This document shows positions 1 to 8,245 of a stretch of 15,591 nt of DNA, piece by piece (within the stretch, counting starts at the first letter, position 1; every line of letters starts with the position of its first letter). The position numbers and the translations under genes were made by a program. The DNA is from QHXQ01 sp036389375. Lineage in GTDB: Bacteria > Acidobacteriota > Blastocatellia > Pyrinomonadales > Pyrinomonadaceae. The DNA is taken from NCBI GenBank assembly GCA_036389375.1, contig DASVQA010000216.1, forward strand, positions 1 through 15,591. The letters are read 5' to 3'. The notes under the pieces were generated by a model that was not told where the DNA came from, searched no databases, and saw only the letters and a list, made by a program, of their open reading frames with translations.

Positions 1-1
1 G

Positions 2-571
2 ATTCCGGTTCGCGGGCAGTGCGACATTCTGATCACCGGCATTCCGGATATTTCACCGTACAACGTTTACTCGATACTGAATCCGCTGCTGGTCCAGGTG
101 ATGGCGCTGGGTTATCACTTCAACTTCTATCGCAACAAGCCGCTGCTGAAAAAGGGCGGCGTGCTCATACTCCATCACCCCTGCTACGACGAGTTCGATC
201 ACAACTTTCACCCGTCCTACATCGAGTTCTTCAACCGCCTGCTGCCCGAATCGCGCGACGCCTTCTACCTGCGCGAGAAGTACGAGCGCGAGTTTGCGAC
301 GAACCCGTCCTACGTCGAGATGTACCGGCGCGGCAACGCCTATCACGGCGCGCACCCCTTCTTCATGTGGTACTGGGGCGAGAACGGTCGCCAGCACGTC
401 GGGCGCGTCATTGCCGCCGGCGCAGAGAACGCGCACGTGCCCGAACGCATGGGCTGGGAGCGCGCCGACAACCTGACCGAAGCCATCGCCATGGCCCGCA
501 GCTACATGGGCCGCTCCGCCGAGATCACGATGCTGCACCAACCCGTGATTGCGCTCTGCGAAGTGGAGTAG
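2..571 (+). CDS. LarA-like (lactate racemase / DUF2088 family) protein, C-terminal part
   Basis: The reading frame is open from the left edge, so the start lies outside the window; 189 residues are visible before TAG. The visible part begins with a beta-strand/loop reading CDILITGIPDISPYNVYSIL, then a helix and a KKGGVLILHHPC strand. This layout resembles the C-terminal lobe of nickel-pincer lactate racemase LarA and its DUF2088 relatives, where the protein interconverts alpha-hydroxy acid stereoisomers or uses related chemistry. The N-terminal lobe with the pincer-carrying lysine and the metal-binding histidines is not visible, so catalytic competence cannot be judged. The gene ends 12 bases before the giant lipid enzyme on the same strand, which suggests one transcript. 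The substrate is unknown; the neighbours suggest a hydroxy-acid or lipid-linked substrate. The family call is from remembered fold pattern, not a search. Confidence 0.6.
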   Translation: MPVRGQCDILITGIPDISPYNVYSILNPLLVQVMALGYHFNFYRNKPLLKKGGVLILHHPCYDEFDHNFHPSYIEFFNRLLPESRDAFYLREKYEREFATNPSYVEMYRRGNAYHGAHPFFMWYWGENGRQHVGRVIAAGAENAHVPERMGWERADNLTEAIAMARSYMGRSAEITMLHQPVIALCEVE

Positions 572-583
572 AATGACGAACCG

Positions 584-3500
584 ATGAAACTGTCGCCCAC
601 AGAGATCTATCAAGGCCGCCGGATTTTTCTGATCGGCAGCACGGGCTTTCTCGGCAAAGTAACGCTGAGCATGCTCCTGCACCGCTTTCCGAATATCGAG
701 CGCGTGTACGTGACGGTGCGCGCACGCTCGGCCGCCGAATCCGAGACGAGATTCTGGGAGCACGTCATCACCGCGCCACCCTTCGAGCCGCTGCGCGAGC
801 GTTACGGGAGCGCGTTCGAGGGCTTCATCCGCGATAAGGTGCAGGTGGTCGGCGGCGACATCGGCGATAAGGATTTAGGGCACAGCGAAGCGGACGCGCA
901 GCGCATCGCCGACGACATTGACATCATCATCAACAGCGCGGGCAACGTCACGTTCAATCCGACGCTTGAGAGTGCGCTCAGGACAAACGTGGTCGGCACG
1001 CAGAACGTGATCGCGTTTGCGAAACGGATGAAGCGGCCGGCGCTGGTACACGTTTCGACCTGCTTTGTCGCGGGCAATCGTTCCGGCCCCGTGTGGGAGA
1101 GCGATCCGGTGCTCGGTTATTTTCCGCGCCGCGACGAGTTGCCCGACGTGGAGTTCAACGTAGCGCAGGAGATCAGGGACTGTGCAAAGCTGGCGGAGCG
1201 TGTGCGCGACGAGGCGCGCGATGCGCTGCAAGCCGCGCGCTTCCGCGAGCAGGGGCGCAAGCGTTTGATCGAAGAAGGGCGCGACCCCGACGATCTGGAC
1301 GCGATGGGGTTGGCCGTTGCGCGCGAGCGCAAGGTGTGGACGCGCACGCGCCTGACGGAGCTTGGCATCGAGCGCGCCGAGTGGTGGGGCTGGCCGAACA
1401 TCTACACTTACACGAAGAGTCTGGGCGAGCAACTGGTCGCCGCCGAGCAAGGCATCGTGCGTGCGATTGTGCGCCCCAGCATCGTCGAATCGGCCATCAA
1501 TTATCCCTTCCCCGGTTGGAACGAAGGCTTCACCACGACTGCGCCGCTCATCTTCATCGCGCTCAAAGGGCAGACGCAGATTCCCGTTAACGACAAATTA
1601 GTGCTCGACATCACGCCCGTCGATCAGGTCGCGGCCGTGATGCTCGCCGTGACCGCAGAGGCGCTGGTGCAGGAGCCGCGCCTCGTCTATCAGGCGGCGA
1701 CCGGCGACGCCAACCCGAACGACATGCGCCGCATCGTCGGTCTCGTCGGTCTCTACAAGCGCAAACATTTTGCGGAGAAGGAGAGCGGCTTTAAGTTCGT
1801 CAACGAGCTTGCGGGCCGGATGGAAGCGCGCCCGGTCACGCCTTCGCGCTTCGACAAGACCTCGACGCCGATGGTGCATCGGGCGGCGCAGCAGGCGACG
1901 AAACTGCTCGACCGCGTGCGCCCGCGCTGGGGCGGCGGACGCGTGACAGACATCATTGACCGCGCGAAAGAGTCGGTCGAACGGCTCGAAGAGGTGACGC
2001 GCGAGACGAAGGAGGCGTTTGAACTGTTTCGCCCCTTCATGGTGGACAACGCTTATATCTTCCGCGCCGACAACGTGCGCTCGCTCTTTGCGCGCTTCCG
2101 CAAGGACGAGCGCCACCTGCTGGCGTGGCATCCCGAACAGTTCGACTGGTACGACTACTGGATGCACGTCCACTTCCCCGGTCTGAAGCAGTGGGTCTTC
2201 CCGCAGCTTGAAGAGGACATGCGCAAGCAGGAGAAGCGCGTCTACACCTACCGCGACCTGCTTGAGTTGTTCGAGACTTCGACCAAACGCTACGCCACGC
2301 GCGTCGCCATGCGAATCGAGCGCGACGGGCAGAAGGAGCAGTACACCTACGCAGACCTGCACGAACTGGCGACGCGCGCCGCCGCCTTCTTCGCCAGCGA
2401 AGGCGTAAAACTGGGCGACCGCGTGATGCTCCTCAGTCACAACGCGCCCGAATGGGGCATGACCTACTTCGGCGTGCTCAAAGCGGGCGCGACCTGCGTG
2501 CCGCTCGATCCTGAAAGCATGACGGGCGAAGTGGTCAACTTCGCCCGCGCCAGCGGCGCAACGGGTCTCGTCATCAGCGCCGAGATGGGCGAACAGCATC
2601 CCGATCTGGTCGAACGTTTGCAGGAAGAGGGACTGACGACCACGCGCGTCTGGCGCTTTGAAGAGGTGTTCGCGCTGCCGCCGCAAGCAGTCGAGGATGA
2701 GCGCATCGCGCTGTTGCCGACGCGCGTGCAAGCGCAGACGGTGGCCTCGCTCATCTTCACGTCGGGCACGACGGGCCAGCCCAAAGGCGTCATGCTCTCG
2801 CACAAGAACTTTGCGAACATGGTCTCGATGCTCGCCAGCGTCTTTGACATGACGACGCGCGACGGCGTGCTCTCCGTGCTGCCGCTCCATCACACGTTTG
2901 AATTTTCGACCGGCTTCCTGACGCCCTTGAGTCGCGGCGCGCAGATCACTTATCTGCCCGAACTAACCGGCGAAGAACTGGCGCGCGCCATCAAGAACGG
3001 GCACGTCACCGGCATGGTGGGCGTGCCCGCGCTGTGGGAACTCCTGCACCGCCGCATCATGAACCGGCTGCGCGAGCGCGGCGAGTGGGTCGGGGGTGTG
3101 GCCGACGCGCTCATCGCCGCCAACAGTTGGCTGCGCGATAACACGCCGCTCAATCTCGGTCAGGTCGTCTTTCGCCCGATTCACACGGGTCTCGGCGGGC
3201 GCATACGTTACCTGATTAGCGGCGGCTCGGCCTTGAACGAACAGGTCAAGAAGGACTTTCACGGTCTCGGCTTCACGATCCTCGAAGGCTACGGCTTGAC
3301 CGAGGCTTCGCCCGTGTTGACCGTGACGCGCCCGGCGAACAAGTTGAACGCGTCGAGCGTCGGGCGCGCTGTGCCCGGCGTCGAGGTGAAGATCGTCGAG
3401 GCGGACGACGCCGGCATCGGCGAAGTCGTCGCGCGCGGCGCGAATGTGATGCTCGGCTACTACAACAACGAGGATGCCACCCGCGCCGTCCTCGTCAATC

Positions 3501-5026
3501 GCTGGCTCTACACAGGCGATCTGGGGCGGCTCGACGACGACGGCAATCTATATCTCGTCGGGCGCTCGAAAGACATCATCGTTGATACGAACGGCAAGAA
3601 CGTCTATCCGGACGAGATCGAAGAACTCTACGCGAATTCGCCCTACATCAAGGAGCTGAGCGTCGTCGGGTTGCCCGATTCTTTAGGCGAGAAGGTCGCG
3701 TGTATGGTCGTGCCCGATTACGACTACGACATCGCGCTCCCGCGCACAGAGGTGCGTCACAAGATCGAGGAGCACTTCAAGGACGTATCCTCGGCGCTGC
3801 CCTTCTTCAAGCGCGTTAAGACGCTGCACTTCTGGGACGGCGACCTGCCGCGCACCGCCACGCGCAAGGTCAAACGGCGCGAAGTGGTCGCCGCCATGCA
3901 GGTACTCGAACAGAGTACCCGCCGGTTGGCAAGCGCAGGTGTGACGGAGGAACACGCGGCGAAAGATAAGAGCGCGACGTGGCTGATTGACATCGTCGCC
4001 ACCGTCGCCAACCGCCCGCGCGCGGAGCTTAGTTTCGACACGCGGTTGAGCGATCTCGGCTTCGACAGTTTGATGTACGTCGAACTCGCCAGCGCCATCG
4101 AGCAGGCCGGCGGCACGCTCAAATCGCCGGACACGTTGACCGAAGTGCGCGACCTGAGAGAGTTGGCGAGCGTCGTCTCGCGCCAGACGGGCGCGGAGCA
4201 TGAGCGCATCGAAGAACATCGCGCGGAGACGCGCAAAGAGACGGACGAGATTCACGTCCCGTCGCTTGTGCGCACGGTGGGCAACAAGGGTTTGGACGTG
4301 TTGCAGCGCACCTTCTACGAGCGCGTGCTGAACATGAAGTGCGAAGGCTGCACGAACGTGCCCGTGCATACAAACTTCATCGTCGCCGCCAACCACACGT
4401 CGCACCTCGACACAGGGTTAATCAAGATGGCGCTCGGCCCTGCGGGTCGAGACCTCGTCGCGCTCGCGGCGGCCGACTACTTTTTCGACAACAAGTACAA
4501 GCGCGCCTACATGTATAACTTCACCAACACCGTGCCGATTGAGCGGAGCGGCAGTTTGCGGAAGTCTTTGCGGCACGCGCTCTCGTTCCTTGAGCGCGGC
4601 TACAACGCGCTCCTCTTCCCCGAAGGCACGCGCAGCCTGACGGGCGAGTTGGCGGAGTTCAAACCCGTGCTCGGCTTCCTCGCGCTGACGGCGCAGATCG
4701 GCATCCTGCCCATCTACGTCTATGGCACATACGAGGCGCTGCCGAAGGGGTCGAACATGCTCCGCAGCCGCGACGTGGGCGCGCGCGTCGGGCGCTTCCT
4801 CTCGGCTGAAGAGTTGGCGACGATGACGAAGGGCATGGCCAAGTCAGACGCCTACCGCCTGATCGCGGCCTTTGTCCGCCACGAGATCGAGAACCTGCGC
4901 GACGGGACGCGCCACACCTTCGACGCGAACACCTTGCGCCGTCGTTGGCGCGCGGAGCGGCGCGGTCATACGCCCGAAGACGCAGCCCCGCCAACCACTG
5001 ACGAAGTAACTGCGGCCGGAGACTAA
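584..5026 (+). CDS. Multidomain fatty-acyl reductase / acyl-AMP ligase / carrier / PlsC acyltransferase (ElbD-like)
   Basis: A 1480-residue fusion with all key motifs visible. Residues ~10-400 are a fatty-acyl (thioester) reductase: nucleotide motif GSTGFLG at 18-24 and catalytic Y274-xxx-K278. Residues ~470-540 resemble the C-terminal domain of alcohol-forming acyl-CoA reductases (spaced W/F residues and DWYDYW). Residues ~550-1100 are an adenylate-forming acyl ligase: P-loop TSGTTGQPKG 726-735, GYGLTEASP ~902-910, YTGDLG 976-981, GRSKDII 993-999, late lysine at ~1095. Residues ~1130-1200 are a phosphopantetheine carrier, LGFDSL with attachment Ser1162. Residues ~1225-1420 are a PlsC acyltransferase: HTSHLD (H1271/D1276) and FPEGTR 1345-1350. 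The order is ligase then PlsC, opposite to E. coli Aas. Likely role: activate a fatty acid, pass it through the carrier, reduce it and/or transfer it to a glycerol backbone, as in bacterial ether-lipid synthesis. An alternative is fatty-alcohol/wax formation or acyl recycling. The ATG at 584 was chosen because the upstream ATG at 573 stops after four codons. Confidence 0.9.
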   Translation: MKLSPTEIYQGRRIFLIGSTGFLGKVTLSMLLHRFPNIERVYVTVRARSAAESETRFWEHVITAPPFEPLRERYGSAFEGFIRDKVQVVGGDIGDKDLGHSEADAQRIADDIDIIINSAGNVTFNPTLESALRTNVVGTQNVIAFAKRMKRPALVHVSTCFVAGNRSGPVWESDPVLGYFPRRDELPDVEFNVAQEIRDCAKLAERVRDEARDALQAARFREQGRKRLIEEGRDPDDLDAMGLAVARERKVWTRTRLTELGIERAEWWGWPNIYTYTKSLGEQLVAAEQGIVRAIVRPSIVESAINYPFPGWNEGFTTTAPLIFIALKGQTQIPVNDKLVLDITPVDQVAAVMLAVTAEALVQEPRLVYQAATGDANPNDMRRIVGLVGLYKRKHFAEKESGFKFVNELAGRMEARPVTPSRFDKTSTPMVHRAAQQATKLLDRVRPRWGGGRVTDIIDRAKESVERLEEVTRETKEAFELFRPFMVDNAYIFRADNVRSLFARFRKDERHLLAWHPEQFDWYDYWMHVHFPGLKQWVFPQLEEDMRKQEKRVYTYRDLLELFETSTKRYATRVAMRIERDGQKEQYTYADLHELATRAAAFFASEGVKLGDRVMLLSHNAPEWGMTYFGVLKAGATCVPLDPESMTGEVVNFARASGATGLVISAEMGEQHPDLVERLQEEGLTTTRVWRFEEVFALPPQAVEDERIALLPTRVQAQTVASLIFTSGTTGQPKGVMLSHKNFANMVSMLASVFDMTTRDGVLSVLPLHHTFEFSTGFLTPLSRGAQITYLPELTGEELARAIKNGHVTGMVGVPALWELLHRRIMNRLRERGEWVGGVADALIAANSWLRDNTPLNLGQVVFRPIHTGLGGRIRYLISGGSALNEQVKKDFHGLGFTILEGYGLTEASPVLTVTRPANKLNASSVGRAVPGVEVKIVEADDAGIGEVVARGANVMLGYYNNEDATRAVLVNRWLYTGDLGRLDDDGNLYLVGRSKDIIVDTNGKNVYPDEIEELYANSPYIKELSVVGLPDSLGEKVACMVVPDYDYDIALPRTEVRHKIEEHFKDVSSALPFFKRVKTLHFWDGDLPRTATRKVKRREVVAAMQVLEQSTRRLASAGVTEEHAAKDKSATWLIDIVATVANRPRAELSFDTRLSDLGFDSLMYVELASAIEQAGGTLKSPDTLTEVRDLRELASVVSRQTGAEHERIEEHRAETRKETDEIHVPSLVRTVGNKGLDVLQRTFYERVLNMKCEGCTNVPVHTNFIVAANHTSHLDTGLIKMALGPAGRDLVALAAADYFFDNKYKRAYMYNFTNTVPIERSGSLRKSLRHALSFLERGYNALLFPEGTRSLTGELAEFKPVLGFLALTAQIGILPIYVYGTYEALPKGSNMLRSRDVGARVGRFLSAEELATMTKGMAKSDAYRLIAAFVRHEIENLRDGTRHTFDANTLRRRWRAERRGHTPEDAAPPTTDEVTAAGD

Positions 5027-5033
5027 AAAGACA

Positions 5034-5096
5034 GCGACAAGTGACAGGTGCCGAGTGCCGAGTTAAAAACCTTGTCTCTTGCTCGCCACTTGTCAC
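5034..5096. repeat. Short inverted repeat plus tandem heptamer in the gap between two lipid genes
   Basis: The gap 5027-5105 contains GCGACAAGTGAC at 5034-5045 and GCCACTTGTCAC at 5085-5096, which are complementary at 10 of 12 positions with a perfect core of eight (GACAAGTG/CACTTGTC). Between them sits a tandem heptamer GTGCCGA at 5048-5054 and 5055-5061. There is no T-run after the right arm, so it is not a standard terminator. It could be a spacer microrepeat, an RNA stem that moderates read-through from the giant gene into the dehydrogenase gene, or a protein-binding site. Confidence 0.5.
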
Positions 5097-5105
5097 TGCA
5101 CTTTT

Positions 5106-6239
5106 ATGGTTACGACAAGCAAGCGCGCGCCGCGTAAGGCGGCGACTAAAAGTAAGCCGGCGACGAAGAAAGCTGTGCCTAAAGGTGCGGCGAAGAGTGC
5201 GGGAGCAAAGACCACCGCGCTTGTGCGGCGCGCCGTGCCGGTGACGCTCGTCACGGGCGGGACAGGTTTTTTAGGCGCTCATCTGGTGCGGCAGTTGGTC
5301 GCGGCGGGTGAGCAGCACGTGCGCGTCTTTGCCACTTCAGCGCCCGCATGGCTTGGCGAGTTGGGCGTGGAAGTGGTGACCGGCTCGCTCCTGAACGCGG
5401 GCGAGGTCGAGCGCGCGGTGGCGAACGTCGGCGCGATCTATCATCTCGCGGGGCGCGTGTCGCGTGCGCGTGAGGATGCGCCGGAGATGTATGCGCTGCA
5501 CGTTGACGGCACGCGGCTACTCTGTCAGGCGGCGCGCGCGGCGGGCGCGCGCCGCCTCCTGCTCGTCTCGACGAGCGGCACGCTCGCGGTCTCGGAGGAT
5601 GCAGACATGCTGCCCGACGAGCATGCGCCCGCGCCGCTCGACATCATTTCGCGCTGGCCCTACTACGCGAGCAAGTTCTATCAGGAGCGCGTCGCGTTGG
5701 AACACTTCACGGGCGCTGACCTGCGCCTCGTCATCGTCAACCCAAGCCTGCTGCTCGGCCCCGGCGACGAGCGTCTGAGTTCGACTAAAGTGGTGCTCGA
5801 TTTTCTCGCGCGCAAGCTTATGAGCGTGCCGTCGGGCGGTCTGAGTTTCGTTGATGCGCGCGACGTGGCGGCGGTGCTGCCGGCGGCGCTTGAGCGCGGC
5901 GCGCATGGTGAGCGCTTCCTGCTCGGCGCGGCCAACTGGTCGTTCGCCAAATTCTTCGACCGGCTGGAACGGCTAACGAAAGTGGCCGCGCCGCGCTTCT
6001 CGCTGCCTTCGCGCCTCGCCGTCTCCGGCGCGCACGCACTCCACTCGCTCTATCGTCACTGGCAACTCGCGCCGCCCGTCAAACCCGACGAGGTCGAGCA
6101 GGCGGAATATTTCTGGTATCTGGATGCGACGAAGGCGCAACGCGAACTCGGCTTCGTGCCCCGCGACCCGCAAGAGACTTTGCAGGAGACGGTCGCTTAC
6201 GTGCGCGCGCACTTCCTCGGTCAGGGCGCGTTCGCCTGA
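5106..6239 (+). CDS. NAD(P)-dependent short-chain dehydrogenase/epimerase (dihydroflavonol-reductase-like) with basic N-terminal tail
   Basis: A 377-residue extended SDR protein. Residues 1-42 are a tail rich in Lys, Ala, Thr and Pro (KRAPRKAATKSKPATKKAV), like histone H1-type tails. The Rossmann domain starts at ~46 with GGTGFLG at 51-57, followed by the YHLAG region at ~112, the serine segment VSTSGT at ~154, and catalytic Y186-YAS-K190. Family members oxidise or reduce sugar or lipid-linked alcohol/ketone groups; the substrate here is unknown, though the position behind the acyl reductase fusion argues for a lipid intermediate. The start at 5106 is the first ATG in frame; the frame extends to a TTG at 5079, but that start would place coding inside the inverted repeat and has no better ribosome site. 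No clear Shine-Dalgarno precedes the ATG. It converges with the lipid kinase, leaving 20 bases between the stop codons. Confidence 0.85.
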   Translation: MVTTSKRAPRKAATKSKPATKKAVPKGAAKSAGAKTTALVRRAVPVTLVTGGTGFLGAHLVRQLVAAGEQHVRVFATSAPAWLGELGVEVVTGSLLNAGEVERAVANVGAIYHLAGRVSRAREDAPEMYALHVDGTRLLCQAARAAGARRLLLVSTSGTLAVSEDADMLPDEHAPAPLDIISRWPYYASKFYQERVALEHFTGADLRLVIVNPSLLLGPGDERLSSTKVVLDFLARKLMSVPSGGLSFVDARDVAAVLPAALERGAHGERFLLGAANWSFAKFFDRLERLTKVAAPRFSLPSRLAVSGAHALHSLYRHWQLAPPVKPDEVEQAEYFWYLDATKAQRELGFVPRDPQETLQETVAYVRAHFLGQGAFA

Positions 6240-6259
6240 GCGAGCTTAAGCAACCACCA

Positions 6260-7210
6260 TCAAGCCGGCACGCGCACACGCAGCGCGCCCGGTCTGATCG
6301 CAAAACTCGCCGGCAGTTTGCCGACCAACTCGCCATCCACCTCAAGCGTCACGGTCACACTCTCTGCGGCGGCGCGAACAGTAACGCGCGTCGCGTGCGC
6401 GTGATGGACTTGTTGCATGCCGAGGTGCGTGCCGAGATAGAGTTTATAGACGTTGGTGAGGATCGTCGTGGTGTCGAGGTCGCCGAGCGCGACCACGTCG
6501 AACAGCCCGTCGTTTAGCTTTGCCTCCGGCGCGATCTTCATGCCGCCGCCGAAGAAGCGCGCATTCGCCACGCATAGATTAGCGACGGTGAGACGGCGCT
6601 CCGCTCTGTCGTCAAGTTGTACGCGCAGGCTCGGCTTCTTGAAACTGAGGGTCGTCTGCAAAGCGGCGGCGGCAAACGAAGCCTTCCCACCGAGCACGCG
6701 CGCCGCCCCTTGCGGCAGCCAACTGTCCAGCTCGCCCTTCACGCGCCTGACCACCTCGCCGCCCATCCCGCACGACGCCACGTTCAGGAAATAGCGCACC
6801 TCGTTTGCGCCCGCGTGGTTTATGTACTCCGCGCGGCCCACGTCAAGCAATTGCGTGTGCCCGTTACGCAGCGCCGCGGCCACATCGGCCGCGCGCGCGG
6901 GCAGGCGGAGCGTGCGCCGGAAATCGCCGCCCGTGCCGCTTGGGAGCACGCCCAGTTCCGCGTCTGCGCCCGCCTCAAGTATGCCGTTCGCCACTTCTGA
7001 AATCGTGCCATCACCGCCGCACGCAATGATGAAGCGGCGGCCCGCCTGCGCCTCGCGCGCCGCGATGCGTTGAGCATCGCCCGGCTCGCCGGTGAAGGCG
7101 CAGGCGAACGGCCCGAAGTGCGCGCGCAGGTCGCTCGCCAACTGCGGCCACGCTTTACCTGTTGCGCCGCCGGCTGAGGTCGGATTGATGACGACCAATG
7201 GCAGGGTCAT
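6260..7210 (-). CDS. Diacylglycerol/lipid kinase family protein (YegS/DgkB-like)
   Basis: A 316-residue protein with the hallmarks of the DAGK catalytic family: the nucleotide-phosphate loop near residues 9-19 (NPTSAGGATGK), the GGDGT signature at 65-69, and LPSGTGGDFRRTL at ~89-101, followed by a beta-sandwich C-terminal domain with the usual EVDGE segment near 285. Members transfer the ATP gamma-phosphate to diacylglycerol, sphingoid bases, ceramides or related lipids at the membrane. The exact lipid is not readable from sequence. It lies 42 bases downstream of the PlsC-type acyltransferase on the same strand, so the two are probably cotranscribed. In this neighbourhood it could phosphorylate (alkyl)acylglycerol to give a phosphatidate analogue. 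Length and motifs are complete. Confidence 0.9.
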   Translation of the reverse strand: MTLPLVVINPTSAGGATGKAWPQLASDLRAHFGPFACAFTGEPGDAQRIAAREAQAGRRFIIACGGDGTISEVANGILEAGADAELGVLPSGTGGDFRRTLRLPARAADVAAALRNGHTQLLDVGRAEYINHAGANEVRYFLNVASCGMGGEVVRRVKGELDSWLPQGAARVLGGKASFAAAALQTTLSFKKPSLRVQLDDRAERRLTVANLCVANARFFGGGMKIAPEAKLNDGLFDVVALGDLDTTTILTNVYKLYLGTHLGMQQVHHAHATRVTVRAAAESVTVTLEVDGELVGKLPASFAIRPGALRVRVPA

Positions 7211-7252
7211 AAAGTCGGCAGTTGCATCATCAAAGCGCTGGCGCTTGGCATG

Positions 7253-8188
7253 TTAACGCTGCCCGGCAGCCATCGTGCTGCGCTCGCTCGGCTCTGCGTA
7301 GAGCGCGCGATCCTGTTCGCCGAGCGCGGCGATCTGCGCCATGACGAAATCGGCGATCTCTTTGTGTGTGCGCAGGCGGTCGGGTTTCGTTTTGAATGCG
7401 GCGAAGTCGATCAGCGGGCCGAAGTGTATGCGGACGGGCGGGCCGCCCGTCCAGTTGCCAAGAATCTGGCGCGGCAGATCGTTGCCCAGCCCCGCGATGA
7501 AGACCGGGATCACCTGCGGGTCGGCCTCTTTGATGACGCGCCCGATGCCGGGCTGCGGGCGCAGGTAGCTGTACGGGTCTGCGCCCTTGTTGCGCGTGCC
7601 TTCCGGGTGGAAGCCGATCACATGCCCCGCGCCGTGCTGGCACAGGTCAACCAGACGGCGCACAGAGAACTTGTCAAACTCGCGCTTGTCCACGAGCGGT
7701 TTATCGCCGCCCGCGAAGAAGGGCGGATACATAGACCACCAGCCCATGATGAAGTTGACGAACATCCCCAACAGCGATTCGTAGAAGAAGCGCCCGCGCA
7801 CGGGAAAGAACAGTTTCTTCCGCCATCTGGTGCGGCGGAACAGTTCGGCCGAGACAACATACATGTCGAAGAACGAACGATGATTGGCGACCAGCAGCAG
7901 CGGGCGTTCGTGGTCAATCGCTTCGACGTGCGCCAGCCCGTAGACGTTCATCAGGTTGTAGGTGGCGAGCCTGATCCAACCCGCGCCGAGCGTGCGCTGG
8001 CAAGCCGTCCAGAAACGCTTCCACGCGCCTGCGTTCATCCGGTGCGTCACGCGAAACGCGAACCGCTCCATCGGCGCAAGCACCGCGAGTTCCTGCCGGG
8101 TCGGCGTACACGCGCTCAAGGCCACGTCTGTGCGCTGGTCGTCGAAGGCTGGCCGCGGGGGGCTGGTTCCGAGTTCGGGCAGCGACAT
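7253..8188 (-). CDS. PlsC-type lysophospholipid/glycerol-3-phosphate acyltransferase
   Basis: A 311-residue acyltransferase. Catalytic motif NHRSFFD gives H103-x4-D108, and the substrate-binding motif is FHPEGTR at 193-199; both are the defining blocks of the PlsC/LPLAT family, which moves an acyl group from acyl-CoA or acyl-ACP to a glycerophosphate or other hydroxyl. Residues 1-35 are a polar extension not typical of the core family. A hydrophobic stretch near 140-156 (GMFVNFIMGWW) could anchor it to the membrane. It precedes the lipid kinase gene by 42 bases, probably in one operon. With the PlsC domain of the giant fusion, this locus carries two separate acyltransferases, as would be needed to fill two positions of a glycerol backbone. 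The preferred acceptor cannot be told. The ATG at 8188 lacks a clear Shine-Dalgarno; another start at M40 would lose the polar extension. Confidence 0.88.
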   Translation of the reverse strand: MSLPELGTSPPRPAFDDQRTDVALSACTPTRQELAVLAPMERFAFRVTHRMNAGAWKRFWTACQRTLGAGWIRLATYNLMNVYGLAHVEAIDHERPLLLVANHRSFFDMYVVSAELFRRTRWRKKLFFPVRGRFFYESLLGMFVNFIMGWWSMYPPFFAGGDKPLVDKREFDKFSVRRLVDLCQHGAGHVIGFHPEGTRNKGADPYSYLRPQPGIGRVIKEADPQVIPVFIAGLGNDLPRQILGNWTGGPPVRIHFGPLIDFAAFKTKPDRLRTHKEIADFVMAQIAALGEQDRALYAEPSERSTMAAGQR

Positions 8189-8245
8189 ACGCGTTCAAGC
8201 TTTAAGGCACAGTTAACTGGCGGACGATGGCAGACGCCAACATGA

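Noticed and set aside
1598..2893. Long minus-strand open frame (431 codons) opposite the megaenzyme
   Set aside because: It lies fully antisense to motif-verified coding sequence; its translation is His/Arg/Ala-rich without any family motif, as expected for a high-GC shadow frame.
7250..8245. Plus-strand open frame of 331 codons opposite the acyltransferase gene
   Set aside because: The minus-strand frame carries both PlsC motifs; the plus-strand translation has no family features.
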